Positions 1-7,356 are shown, counted from the stretch's first letter. The stretch is DNA of 15,379 nucleotides from an uncultured cyanobacterium (GCA_946221495.1 CAMIFA010000126.1:1-15379), one strand, 5' to 3'. Notes: a model not told the origin generated them from the sequence alone. Translations and numbers: made by a program.

Positions 1-19
1 ATAGAATCTGTTCTTAAAG

Positions 20-805
20 ATGCTACGTCCTAACACTACTGACTATAGCTATAATGTTAATTTTGCTGTTTTACTAGACTCTGGAGCTAAACTATTTCCT
101 TTATCAATTAAATGTAAGAAACCAAACACTACTGGATTTTTTGATGATGTTTACTTTAATTACTCCATAGGAATGGCATATGCTGGAAGCAGCTTGGTAG
201 GGCTGAATCTTTATGCAACTTTGAGTAATGTTCTTCAGAATCTTAATGGTTTAAATGAAAACACAATTCCTTTAATATTAGATATTAGTAATTTTGCATC
301 AAAGTTACTTAAACGCATGATAGGTGAAGCTGGAATAATAATTGGTGATGGGGCTGTCTGTGAACTTGCTATATTCGGTTTTTGTTATACAAGCTCTAAG
401 TTTAGAGTAATTCATCTATATCCAGATTTGAATGAGCAATTAGATATTCGAGTTAGTGAGCAAGATATTTCAGATGATAACTACCTACTCTTACTGGGTG
501 ATAAAAAAGAAGAAATACGTGATTTAATTAATCAAGAAAGAAAAAAGATTAATGAAAAGAACATTCTATGGTGGCGTTCTCCCAAAAAGGTAATAGAAAG
601 GATTGTAGAAGAAGATATATTTAATACCATAGGTGGGTCAGTACAAACGGGTATTTCCACACTGCTAGGGTTTCAATTATATTCTTATGTAGTTCCGGTA
701 ATAAAAGGGAGTCCTGAGTCAACAATGTTAGATCAAAATATAGATATCTTCCAAGAATTGGGCGTGATTGGTAATTGTTTTATAGGAATCCCAGGAATAA
801 TATAA
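20..805 (+). CDS. Unidentified 261-aa protein, possibly Ntn-hydrolase-like
   Basis: I do not recognise this protein with certainty. It is soluble, without signal peptide or membrane segment, and is encoded in AT-rich DNA. Residues 13-31 look like paired beta strands. IGMAYAGSS (50-58) is followed by a helix rich in Leu and Asn. Residues 110-135 are again beta-like, and a charged segment (158-200) leads to NTIGGSVQTG (202-211). This alternation, with an AGSS turn before a helix and a late IGG segment, recalls proteasome-type Ntn-hydrolases, but that is inference from pattern only. The usual N-terminal Thr/Ser/Cys nucleophile strand is not evident. An in-frame TAG at 2-4 limits the gene to the ATG at 20, which has no Shine-Dalgarno site, so an N-terminal truncation is possible. 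Another frame is open from the window edge to a TAA at 31-33 and may be the tail of an upstream gene. Confidence 0.6.
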   Translation: MLRPNTTDYSYNVNFAVLLDSGAKLFPLSIKCKKPNTTGFFDDVYFNYSIGMAYAGSSLVGLNLYATLSNVLQNLNGLNENTIPLILDISNFASKLLKRMIGEAGIIIGDGAVCELAIFGFCYTSSKFRVIHLYPDLNEQLDIRVSEQDISDDNYLLLLGDKKEEIRDLINQERKKINEKNILWWRSPKKVIERIVEEDIFNTIGGSVQTGISTLLGFQLYSYVVPVIKGSPESTMLDQNIDIFQELGVIGNCFIGIPGII

Positions 806-881
806 ATGTATTTTTAATTCTAAGTATTTAAGTATTCAAAAAGTTCTACCGTTATCCACGAGTAAAGAAAGAAAATTAGCT

Positions 882-1460
882 TTAGTTGCTGCAAAAAAGC
901 TGTTGTAAATTCAGTACAAAACCAGGTAATACGTTTTCTCCTGATAGAGCTTCAGGACTTTCTAGTATTTCCACTTCCCGTTCTAAACGGTGGATTTCAA
1001 CTTGTTGCGTCTGGGGGTCAATCAGCAAACTCAATCTTGCTCCATTGTCCATGTACTCTTGCATTTTGTCTTGCAGAGTTTGAAGTGAATCAGTTTCAGA
1101 GCGCAACTCAATTACAAAGTCAGGACACAAAGGGGGGAATTTGCGTTTTTGCTCTGCACTCAAATTATCCCATTTTTCCCTTTGTACCCAAGAAGCATCA
1201 GGCGATCGCTCTGCACCATTAGGCAGCTTAAAAGCTGTAGAAGAATCGAAAGCAATTCCTAAATTATTCTGTCGGCTCCAAGCCTGTAACTGAAAGGCAA
1301 TTTCAATGTTACGATTACCAGTCTCCCCGCCTGTCGGTGGCATAATGATTAATTCTCCCGCTTCTGTGCGCTCTAGCCTCAAATCGCGGTTAGCTAGACA
1401 CAGTTGATAAAACTGCTCATCAGTTAATTCCAATGGGTGTAAATTTAAAGTTACCGTCAT
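882..1460 (-). CDS. Uma2 family (DUF820) putative restriction-like endonuclease
   Basis: This 192-aa protein belongs to the Uma2/DUF820 family, which has a PD-(D/E)XK nuclease fold and is greatly expanded in cyanobacteria; its cellular role is not established. Family marks are the opening helix with DEQFYQLCLANRDLRLE (14-30), the beta hairpin GELIIMPPTGG (35-45), SPDASW (86-91), and the core strand PDFVIELRSETDS (113-125), where D114 and E118 are the likely metal ligands. The following helix DKMQEYMDNGARLSLLIDP (131-149) supplies the conserved Lys and the LxWLIDP-like motif. Length is typical. The ATG at 1460 is preceded by only a weak TAGG. The gene lies 44 bp downstream of the ABC-F gene on the same strand and could be cotranscribed with it, though Uma2 genes are usually independent. 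No obvious partner or antitoxin gene is adjacent. Confidence 0.9.
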   Translation of the reverse strand: MTVTLNLHPLELTDEQFYQLCLANRDLRLERTEAGELIIMPPTGGETGNRNIEIAFQLQAWSRQNNLGIAFDSSTAFKLPNGAERSPDASWVQREKWDNLSAEQKRKFPPLCPDFVIELRSETDSLQTLQDKMQEYMDNGARLSLLIDPQTQQVEIHRLEREVEILESPEALSGENVLPGFVLNLQQLFCSN

Positions 1461-1504
1461 CTGCCTACTTCACTTTTCTTTGTACCGCTACTCTACAGGT
1501 TGCA

Positions 1505-3427
1505 TCAAGACTCAAGTTCAGCTAATTCCAACCAGCGCTCAGTTGCTGTATCAATCGCCTGGGTTAATTCTTCCAGTTGTTCATAGAGTTGTTGTACTTG
1601 CGTGACTTTACCAGGAGAAGCATGATAAAGCGCTTTTTCTGCTTCGGCTTTCTCGGCTTCTAGTTGAGCAATCTTACCCTCTAGCTGCTCGAACTCGCGC
1701 TTTTGCCAAGAAGAAAGCTTGCGCGGCTTTAAAGAGTTTTGAGTTTTGAGTTTTGAGTTTTGAGTTTGAATTTTTGGATTCGCTCCTGTCTCCTGTCTTC
1801 TGTCTTCTGTCTCCTCTTCTGCTTTCTTAAAGTCTAGATAAACTGAGTAATTACCAGGATATTGACGCAGATTACCGCCTGGTTCTAGGGCGAAAATTCT
1901 GTCTACAGTACGATCTAGGAAGTAGCGATCGTGAGAAACTGCAATTACGCAACCTGTGAAATCTTCTAAATATTCTTCTAATACAGCCAGCGTCTGCACA
2001 TCTAAATCATTAGTCGGTTCATCGAGAATCAACACATTGGGAGCGCCCATCAAAACGCGCAGTAGAAATAAGCGGCGTTTCTCACCACCGGAAAGCTTAT
2101 GAATTGGTGCATACTGTTGGCTGCCAGGAAATAGAAAACGCTCTAGCATTTGGGATGCACTTATTTGAGTACCATCAGCAATTTTGATGAATTCTCCTTC
2201 TTCTTTGATGTAGTCAATCACGCGCTGGTTCTCGTTGAGAGCATCAAGTAATGCTTCCGAGTGCTGATCGAAATAGCCGATGTGAATTGTGGAGCCAATC
2301 TCAACGCTACCTGAATCCGGTTGGACGCGCCCGGTAATAATATCCATTAGCGTAGATTTGCCTGCACCGTTGCCACCGATGATGCCGATGCGGTCTTCGG
2401 GACTGAATTGATAGGTAAAATCTTTAATTAAAGTGCGCTCTCCATATCCTTTAGAGACATTAGTTAGCTCAATAACTTTCTTCCCTATCCGACGGCTAGG
2501 AGTAGCAATATCAACTTTGCCTTGCACCTCTTTAAAAGAGGTTTCTTGCATTTCGTGGACACGATCAATTCGCGCTTTTTGCTTCGTACTCCGCGCTTTC
2601 GGACCTCGCTTTAGCCATTCCAACTCACGGCGCAATACACCTTGGTGTTTGCGTTGACTACTAACGGCAGATTCTTCAGCCAGCGCTTTTTTCTCCAGGT
2701 AGTAAGAATAGTTGCCAGCGTAGGAATAGATATCACCTCTGTCAATTTCGATAATCCGGTTAGTGACGCGATCTAGAAAGTAGCGATCGTGCGTAATTAG
2801 TAAAATCGCGCCGCGATAGCGGTTGAGGTAATTTTGTAACCACTCCACAGACAAAGCATCTAAATGGTTTGTCGGCTCATCCATCAGCAATACATCTGGT
2901 TCTGAGAGCAAGGCGGCTGCTAAGGCAATACGTTTACGGTAGCCACCGGATAAAGTACCGATCCGCGCATTGAAATCTTCAATTCCCAGCTTAGTAAGGA
3001 TAATTTTTGCTTGAGTTTCTAATTCCCAAGCGCCAGTAGCATCCATACGTTGCATAATCGTAGATAAGCGAGACATTAACCCATTGGAATCATCCGGCGC
3101 GTGAGCTAATTTGTCTGAAATTTCTTCATATTCACGCACTAGAGCCATCTGCTCGCCACCTGCAAACACCTGTTCTAAAACTGTGTGATTGTCATCTAAG
3201 TCAGGTTGCTGAGGTAGATAGACAATTCTCACCCCAGGGTTAACTAAGATTTGCCCACTATCAATTGGTTCTAAACCAGCGATCATTTTAAGTAGCGTTG
3301 ACTTACCAGAACCGTTAGTACCAATTAAACCAACTTTATCTGAGTCATCCAGGCTAAAACTAGCGTTTTTGAGGATTTCCTTAATTCCAAAGTCTTTTTT
3401 AACTGATTGCAGTGTGAAAATACTCAT
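1505..3427 (-). CDS. ABC-F family ATPase, Uup type
   Basis: A soluble protein with two ABC ATPase domains and no membrane domain, the layout of ABC-F proteins, which act on ribosomes; Uup relatives also affect transposon excision. Numbered from the ATG at 3427 (640 aa), domain 1 has Walker A GTNGSGKS (36-43), signature LSGGYRKR (159-166), Walker B MDEPTNHLD (182-190) and H-loop THD (212-214). An Arg/Lys-rich linker (about 268-287) sits where the P-site tRNA-interacting motif lies. Domain 2 has GGNGAGKS (351-358), LSGGEKRR (445-452), LDEPTNDLD (468-476) and SHD (498-500). A C-terminal coiled coil (about 569-640) is the Uup-type extension. Residues about 539-566 are encoded by two heptanucleotide repeats and look like an insertion. 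A TTG at 3469 would add 14 residues, but MSIFTLQ matches usual ABC-F starts better. The gene is divergent from the dehydrogenase at 3652. Confidence 0.93.
   Translation of the reverse strand: MSIFTLQSVKKDFGIKEILKNASFSLDDSDKVGLIGTNGSGKSTLLKMIAGLEPIDSGQILVNPGVRIVYLPQQPDLDDNHTVLEQVFAGGEQMALVREYEEISDKLAHAPDDSNGLMSRLSTIMQRMDATGAWELETQAKIILTKLGIEDFNARIGTLSGGYRKRIALAAALLSEPDVLLMDEPTNHLDALSVEWLQNYLNRYRGAILLITHDRYFLDRVTNRIIEIDRGDIYSYAGNYSYYLEKKALAEESAVSSQRKHQGVLRRELEWLKRGPKARSTKQKARIDRVHEMQETSFKEVQGKVDIATPSRRIGKKVIELTNVSKGYGERTLIKDFTYQFSPEDRIGIIGGNGAGKSTLMDIITGRVQPDSGSVEIGSTIHIGYFDQHSEALLDALNENQRVIDYIKEEGEFIKIADGTQISASQMLERFLFPGSQQYAPIHKLSGGEKRRLFLLRVLMGAPNVLILDEPTNDLDVQTLAVLEEYLEDFTGCVIAVSHDRYFLDRTVDRIFALEPGGNLRQYPGNYSVYLDFKKAEEETEDRRQETGANPKIQTQNSKLKTQNSLKPRKLSSWQKREFEQLEGKIAQLEAEKAEAEKALYHASPGKVTQVQQLYEQLEELTQAIDTATERWLELAELES
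1734..1812. repeat. Two heptanucleotide tandem repeats inside the ABC-F coding sequence
   Basis: On the plus strand, GAGTTTT is repeated four times perfectly (1734-1761) with a partial fifth copy to 1767. After 17 bp, YCTGTCT is repeated four times (1785-1812). Both resemble the short tandemly repeated repetitive (STRR) heptamers known from heterocystous cyanobacteria, which are usually intergenic. Here both are read through in frame on the minus strand, giving a 7-residue periodicity (TQNSKLK then TQNSLK) and an acidic/basic run EETEDRRQETGA. They lie between the second ATPase domain and the coiled coil. Confidence 0.9.
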
Positions 3428-3581
3428 AATAGTTGCAATATTGTTTGGTGAAATGCCGCTTAGGGTCAAGTGTTAGTGAAAGTAATAGATTAGGGCTAAA
3501 GATAGAGGATGAATTACTATTCTAGAGATTAATCCCGATAATCTGATTGTGCCGTCTTTGCTGTCAGATGATGTTAGTAGC

Positions 3582-3589
3582 GCGATCGC
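3582..3589. repeat. HIP1 palindrome in the divergent ABC-F / dehydrogenase intergenic region
   Basis: One GCGATCGC copy lies in the 224-bp gap between the divergent genes at 3427 and 3652. The gap must hold both promoters, but I see no convincing -35/-10 pair. The dehydrogenase has an AGGTGA-like site at 3642-3647, four bases before its ATG. Confidence 0.8.
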
Positions 3590-3651
3590 CCAGATAACTC
3601 TAGATAAGTATTCAATTACAGTAGAACGTAAGTTTTTGTATAGGTGAAATT

Positions 3652-4761
3652 ATGGATGTTAAAGCAGCAGTGGCTTTGGAAGCAGGTAAGCCGTTGAAAA
3701 TTGAGACAATTCAACTAGAAGCACCAAAAGCTGGAGAAGTATTAGTAGAAATTAAAGCTACGGGGGTTTGTCATACAGATGCCTATACTCTTTCCGGTGC
3801 TGATCCAGAAGGTTTGTTTCCAGCAATTTTAGGACACGAGGGTGCAGGCGTTGTTGTGGAAGTGGGAGCGGGTGTAAGTAGTGTTAAAGTAGGCGATCGC
3901 GTTATTCCCCTATATACTCCAGAATGCCGCCAGTGCGAATATTGCCTCAGCCGTAAAACTAACTTGTGTCAAGCAATTCGCTCTACCCAAGGGCGGGGTG
4001 TGATGCCCGATGGTACAAGTCGATTTTCTCTAGATGGGCAGATGCTGCATCACTACATGGGAACCTCAACTTTTGCCAACTATACAGTATTACCGGAAAT
4101 TGCTGTAGCCAAAATCCGTGAAGATGCCCCGTTTGATAAAGTTTGCTACATCGGCTGTGGTGTAACAACAGGGATTGGTGCAGTCATTCATACAGCCAAA
4201 GTGGAACCAGGAGCAAATGTTGTAGTTTTTGGTTTGGGAGGCATTGGGTTAAATGTAATTCAAGGTGCGCGGATGGTAGGGGCGAATATGATTGTCGGCG
4301 TGGATATTAATCCTGCTAAACGAGAACTAGCTGAAAAATTCGGGATGACTCACTTTGTTAATCCGCAAGAAGTTGAGGGCGATTTAGTTCCTTATTTAGT
4401 TGATTTAACAAAAGGCGGCGCTGATTACAGTTTTGAATGCGTTGGCAATGTCAATATCATGCGTCAAGCATTGGAATGTTGTCACAAAGGTTGGGGTGTA
4501 AGTGTAATTATCGGTGTTGCTGCTGCTGGTAAAGAAATTTCTACTCGTCCTTTTCAATTAGTAACTGGGCGTGTTTGGAAAGGTTCAGCTTTTGGGGGAG
4601 CAAGAGGACGTACAGATGTACCGAAAATAGTTGATTGGTACATGGAAGGTAAGATAAATATTGATGATTTAATTACTCACACAATGCCTTTAGAGCAAAT
4701 CAATGATGCTTTTGATTTGATGCATAAAGGTGAGTCTATTCGTAGCGTTGTAACATTTTAG
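3652..4761 (+). CDS. frmA: S-(hydroxymethyl)glutathione dehydrogenase (class III alcohol dehydrogenase)
   Basis: A 369-aa, zinc-dependent medium-chain dehydrogenase that oxidises S-(hydroxymethyl)glutathione, formed spontaneously from formaldehyde and glutathione, to S-formylglutathione with NAD+. Class III enzymes also reduce S-nitrosoglutathione. Catalytic zinc ligands are C40, H62 (in GHEGAG) and C169. The structural zinc is held by C92, C95, C98 and C106. The Rossmann motif GLGGIG is at 194-199, and D218 at the end of the second strand favours NAD. The segment around RSTQGRGVMPDG (110-121) is typical of the glutathione-dependent class. The length is normal and the protein is cytosolic. 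The next enzyme of the pathway lies at 7390 on the same strand, separated by accessory genes. The tiny gene at 4796 starts only 34 bp downstream and may be on the same transcript. Confidence 0.96.
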   Translation: MDVKAAVALEAGKPLKIETIQLEAPKAGEVLVEIKATGVCHTDAYTLSGADPEGLFPAILGHEGAGVVVEVGAGVSSVKVGDRVIPLYTPECRQCEYCLSRKTNLCQAIRSTQGRGVMPDGTSRFSLDGQMLHHYMGTSTFANYTVLPEIAVAKIREDAPFDKVCYIGCGVTTGIGAVIHTAKVEPGANVVVFGLGGIGLNVIQGARMVGANMIVGVDINPAKRELAEKFGMTHFVNPQEVEGDLVPYLVDLTKGGADYSFECVGNVNIMRQALECCHKGWGVSVIIGVAAAGKEISTRPFQLVTGRVWKGSAFGGARGRTDVPKIVDWYMEGKINIDDLITHTMPLEQINDAFDLMHKGESIRSVVTF

Positions 4762-4782
4762 CTACTATGTTAAATAAGTGTG

Positions 4783-4798
4783 AGGAGGCTTAATTATT
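4783..4798 (+). promoter_or_regulatory. Perfect Shine-Dalgarno site followed by an ATT start candidate
   Basis: AGGAGG at 4783-4788 is fully complementary to the 16S rRNA tail. It is followed by seven bases and then ATT at 4796-4798, at the optimal distance. A second ATT at 4793 is only four bases away. No ATG, GTG or TTG exists in this frame between the stop at 4781-4783 and the internal ATG at 4853. The site therefore decides the start of the small gene: AUU, or a mutated ATG. Confidence 0.65.
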
Positions 4799-4969
4799 CC
4801 TACAACAGCGCAACTATTCACTTGCTTCGTTCTTAGTTGTTGGGCAACAAAGATGTATTTGCCTGTTTTCCTAGTTCGGATAGATGAACGCACAGGAGAA
4901 ATATTCTTCTTAGCAGGAGAAGAAACAGCCCTTTTAATTTTTAGTAATGGACTGTGGAGATTTATATGA
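4796..4969 (+). CDS. 57-aa DUF6888-like small protein with an apparent ATT start
   Basis: This gene has no standard start codon, so ordinary gene finders miss it. Read from ATT at 4796 it gives 57 residues: PTTAQLF at 2-8, LPVFLVRIDERTGEIFFLAG at 22-41, EE at 42-43 and NGLWRFI at 51-57. I recognise this pattern (a PTxxQ start, LVRIDERTG, xLAGEE, NGxWRF end) from a family of tiny cyanobacterial proteins that I believe is DUF6888; the number is from memory. In relatives the initiator Met directly precedes PT, exactly where ATT stands here. A perfect AGGAGG lies seven bases upstream. The stop overlaps the next ATG as ATGA (4966-4969), showing translational coupling. No function is known. Alternatives are a pseudogene by loss of ATG, a sequencing error, or a 38-aa product from the ATG at 4853. 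Confidence 0.65.
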   Translation: MPTTAQLFTCFVLSCWATKMYLPVFLVRIDERTGEIFFLAGEETALLIFSNGLWRFI

Positions 4970-5181
4970 TTCAACCTGATTTTCAAGCAATGACTCGCAA
5001 GGAGCTATTAGCTTATATACTTGCACATCGAGAAGATGATGAAGCATTCCGTATCTACATGGACAAAGTTCACGCTGAACCGCCTACAGAAATATATCCA
5101 GCACCACAGTCAATTGATGATTTGAAACATTTTCCGCAGTTATTAGAAAAATTCCGCAAAGAGCGGGAAGGACGCGAATAG
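4966..5181 (+). CDS. 71-aa DUF6887-like small acidic/basic protein
   Basis: This is the second gene of the overlapping pair. The ATG at 4966 is chosen over an upstream GTG at 4954 because it forms the ATGA overlap with the previous stop and gives the usual start MIQPDFQAMTRKEL. The protein is short, highly charged and helical: TRKELLAYILAHREDDEAF (10-28), a proline-rich middle (39-47), and LKHFPQLLEKFRKEREG (53-69). I recognise it as a cyanobacterial family that I believe is DUF6887, commonly found beside the family of the preceding gene. The function is unknown. The two-gene overlapping layout resembles a toxin-antitoxin or a subunit/regulator pair, but nothing in the sequence identifies a toxic activity. 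No membrane segment or signal peptide is visible. Confidence 0.8.
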   Translation: MIQPDFQAMTRKELLAYILAHREDDEAFRIYMDKVHAEPPTEIYPAPQSIDDLKHFPQLLEKFRKEREGRE

Positions 5182-5260
5182 ATTTAAGGAGCGATCGCCC
5201 TAAAAAAAGGCTACTGTCGATTTAGGCGGAAGTACAACGCATTCACTTCACACTCCTTAC

Positions 5261-5884
5261 CTATACTGCTGCTTTGACTGGTGCTTGTAGCAACTCTACA
5301 TCCTTAATCCACAGAATACCACTGCTTTGAAATTCAATATTTACGTTGATCGTTCCTGGATATTGTTCTTTTTTGAAGTGATATCGTACTTCATACACCT
5401 TCCAGTCAGTTGTGCCTGATACCGTCGCAGACTGGAAAGTGGTATAGTCACTCTTTATACCCAAGACATCAGTTTGTCTATTGAATCCTAAACGTAAACT
5501 AACTCCTTCTTTGATATCGACTGTTTTAATATGAGCGCGGCAAGCTAGTACACACTCCTGGTTCTCTGGTTCAGCTACCTCAAATAATCTCACAACTCTA
5601 ACAGGCTGCTGATTTAGGGAATTCCCCTGTTTGGTGAAGTTTTCAAAAGAATCAGCAAAAGAGTCTTGCGAAGATTTCCTCTGTTCCCGTTCATCATAGG
5701 CTTCAATTCGCCAGCTATCCTGATCTATGGAAATACAACCTTGAGTTAGAGGCTTGTCAGCAATACCGAAGCCACAAATCAGTTGAAATTCTCCATCAGG
5801 TTCGGGTATCTTAAACCGCTCCTCAATGCTAGATAATGCCTGTTTGACACTAGATTTTAGTCCATTAAATATTTGTTCAAACAT
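5261..5884 (-). CDS. Unidentified 207-aa protein with a beta-rich C-terminal domain
   Basis: I do not recognise a named family. An amphipathic N-terminal helix (1-24) is followed by a short beta segment with a cysteine-containing LICGFGIAD (35-43). A charged, probably flexible part (about 63-90) comes next. The C-terminal half (about 93-200) is strongly beta, with alternating strands: VRVVRLFEV, CVLACRAHIKT, GVSLRLGF, WKVYEVRYHF, TINVNIEF and ILWIKDVELL. This suggests a jelly-roll or galactose-binding-like sandwich of the kind found in carbohydrate-binding modules; that is inference. No signal peptide is seen, so the protein is probably intracellular. The ATG at 5884 is preferred over a TTG three codons earlier; neither has a clear ribosome-binding site. 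It stands alone on the minus strand among plus-strand genes. The roughly 190-bp gap on its upstream side shows nothing recognisable. Confidence 0.7.
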   Translation of the reverse strand: MFEQIFNGLKSSVKQALSSIEERFKIPEPDGEFQLICGFGIADKPLTQGCISIDQDSWRIEAYDEREQRKSSQDSFADSFENFTKQGNSLNQQPVRVVRLFEVAEPENQECVLACRAHIKTVDIKEGVSLRLGFNRQTDVLGIKSDYTTFQSATVSGTTDWKVYEVRYHFKKEQYPGTINVNIEFQSSGILWIKDVELLQAPVKAAV

Positions 5885-6070
5885 ATTTAACAATCTATGC
5901 CTAAAAATAGTTGTATAAGCGGTTTTTCAAGCCAAATATAGCACTTCAATATGCAGCTGTCATATTTGTTGTCCAGTAAGGCATCATCAGGCAAGTATTG
6001 TCTATTCAACTATTTGTGTTCAGCAGTTTGTAGCCATGATCGCCCATTACAACTACCTAGTTAACACTCA

Positions 6071-6481
6071 CTATACTCTCAACACTGGCTGGTCGGGATG
6101 TGCAGGATTTGGAATTAAACGCTGATTTTTGCAATCTACAAGTAAATCTAAAGTCTCTAATACAGTCTGACCAATTAGCACCTCATTACCTGTTACCATT
6201 GCGGCTTCAATTGTTTCACGACCTAATAATTCAATGATCACAGCCCCAGTCAGCCCTACTAATTCTTGTCGTCCATCAGCATATTGTGCCATCTCTTGAC
6301 TCCGAATCCTTAAACCAAGTTGCTGCACTATAGAGCTTGGTAGTACAGTTCGTGTTGCTCCACTATCTATAAGTGCTTGTGTCTCATAAACTCTTAGCAA
6401 GCTTGGGTTGAGTAGACCTCGATTAACTAACTCTTCATCGACTGCATTTGTTAACTTTACTTGCACTGAAACAGCACCCAT
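6071..6481 (-). CDS. Clan AA (retropepsin-like) aspartic protease
   Basis: A small single-domain aspartic protease, expected to act as a homodimer with one catalytic Asp per subunit. Numbered from the ATG at 6481 (136 aa), the active-site motif is ALIDSGATRTVLP (36-48) with D39, and the second hydrophobic-hydrophobic-Gly motif is VLIGQTVLETLDLLVD (101-116) with G104. The ending CKNQRLIPNPAHPDQP is characteristic of a cyanobacterial family of this type. I chose ATG 6481 because relatives, as I recall them, begin close to MGxVxVxVKLTNAVD. ATG 6523 would add 14 residues and TTG 6541 would add 20. The substrate is unknown; such genes are frequent near toxin-antitoxin-like genes in cyanobacteria. 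No partner is evident here. It is divergent from the Uma2 gene at 6700. Confidence 0.85.
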   Translation of the reverse strand: MGAVSVQVKLTNAVDEELVNRGLLNPSLLRVYETQALIDSGATRTVLPSSIVQQLGLRIRSQEMAQYADGRQELVGLTGAVIIELLGRETIEAAMVTGNEVLIGQTVLETLDLLVDCKNQRLIPNPAHPDQPVLRV

Positions 6482-6593
6482 ATTCTCACTAACTGTATGA
6501 TCAGAACGGTTGAAACTTAGCATGGTTTGTGTCTCTGACAAACTATATTTCCAGTTTTGACTTTTGGCAAAGCAATTTCAAGTAGTTCAAATT

Positions 6594-6622
6594 GCGTAGG
6601 CGAAGCCCGCCGCAGGCATCGC
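6594..6622. repeat. Short dispersed cyanobacterial repeat, GC-rich
   Basis: A 29-bp GC-rich element begins GCGTAGGCGAAG and ends CCGCCGCAGGCATCGC. It stands out in an AT-rich gap between the divergent protease and Uma2 genes. I recognise it as a widespread intergenic repeat of cyanobacterial genomes. It shares GCGTAG at its start and CCGCCGmAGGCATCGC at its end with the element at 13659-13717. Confidence 0.7.
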
Positions 6623-6699
6623 TAACTCTATTTGTAGTAATATCGCCTAATTGCAAGTGTAGTATTTTAATATAAATCAATAGAAATTAGGAGGGTTCA

Positions 6700-7356
6700 A
6701 TGGTTACAACTAATGAAGCGGTAAGCACTCCTATAGAGAAATTACTAGCAGAAAAACGAGTTACATTATATCACATTAATTCGCATTCTTATGAGCAAAT
6801 TTTAGAAGCTTTGGGTGATAACCGAGCAGCACGACTTACTTATTACAAAGGAACTTTGGAAATTGTGAGTCCTTTAGAAGAACATGAAAGCGCTAGCGAT
6901 CGCTTGGGCATTTTAATCCATATATTGACGGAGGAACTGGATCTAAATATCAAAAGCATGGCTTCAACTACACTCAATAAACCAGACTTACAAATTGGTG
7001 CAGAACCTGATAAATGTTACTATATTCAAAATGAGCCTGCTGTGCGGGGTAAAAAAGTAGATTTAGCTATTGATCCTCCTCCCGATTTAGTTTTAGAAGT
7101 AGACATTACTCATAGTGATATTAATAAAAATCAGCTGTATCAAGAAATGCAAGTGCCAGAATTTTGGCGCTATAACGGCAAAGTTTTAACTATTTACTTA
7201 TTGAATGCAGATCAATACCAAGAATCTGAAACTAGTGCTACTTTTCCGTTACTAACCCCTTCAAAAATTTACGAATTTTTAGCACAGTGTCACACACAAG
7301 GGGAAACCCAAACTAAACGTATTTTCCGTAGTTGGCTGCGAGAACAACAGCAATAG
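6700..7356 (+). CDS. Uma2 family (DUF820) putative restriction-like endonuclease, second copy
   Basis: A 218-aa Uma2 family protein, clearly distinct from the copy at 882. The N-terminal VTLYHINSHSYEQILEAL (21-38) and GTLEIVSPLEEHE (51-63) match the usual opening. GAEPDKCYYIQ (100-110) and PPDLVLEVDITHSD (127-140) carry the likely metal-binding acids E102/D104, D129 and E133. NQLYQEMQVPEFWRYNG (144-160) is the conserved helix leading to the VPExWR motif. The C-terminal helix (about 177-216) is slightly longer than in many members. The ATG has a perfect AGGAGG (6689-6694) five bases upstream, unlike most genes here. The stop is 33 bp before the S-formylglutathione hydrolase ATG, so the two may be cotranscribed, although a functional link is not implied. 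Confidence 0.92.
   Translation: MVTTNEAVSTPIEKLLAEKRVTLYHINSHSYEQILEALGDNRAARLTYYKGTLEIVSPLEEHESASDRLGILIHILTEELDLNIKSMASTTLNKPDLQIGAEPDKCYYIQNEPAVRGKKVDLAIDPPPDLVLEVDITHSDINKNQLYQEMQVPEFWRYNGKVLTIYLLNADQYQESETSATFPLLTPSKIYEFLAQCHTQGETQTKRIFRSWLREQQQ

Noticed and set aside
1915..2795. Repeated AGTAGCGATCGTG at about 1922 and 2781
   Set aside because: Both encode the HDRYFLDR motif in the two homologous ATPase domains, so this reflects domain duplication and not a mobile repeat.
4765..4986. 73-codon ORF on the minus strand
   Set aside because: It is antisense to the 57-aa gene whose plus-strand translation matches a known small family and has a perfect ribosome-binding site.
5191..5260. Rho-independent terminator after the 71-aa gene
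   Set aside because: The GCC...GGC arms around the A-run are only three bases and no stable stem with a T-tract follows.
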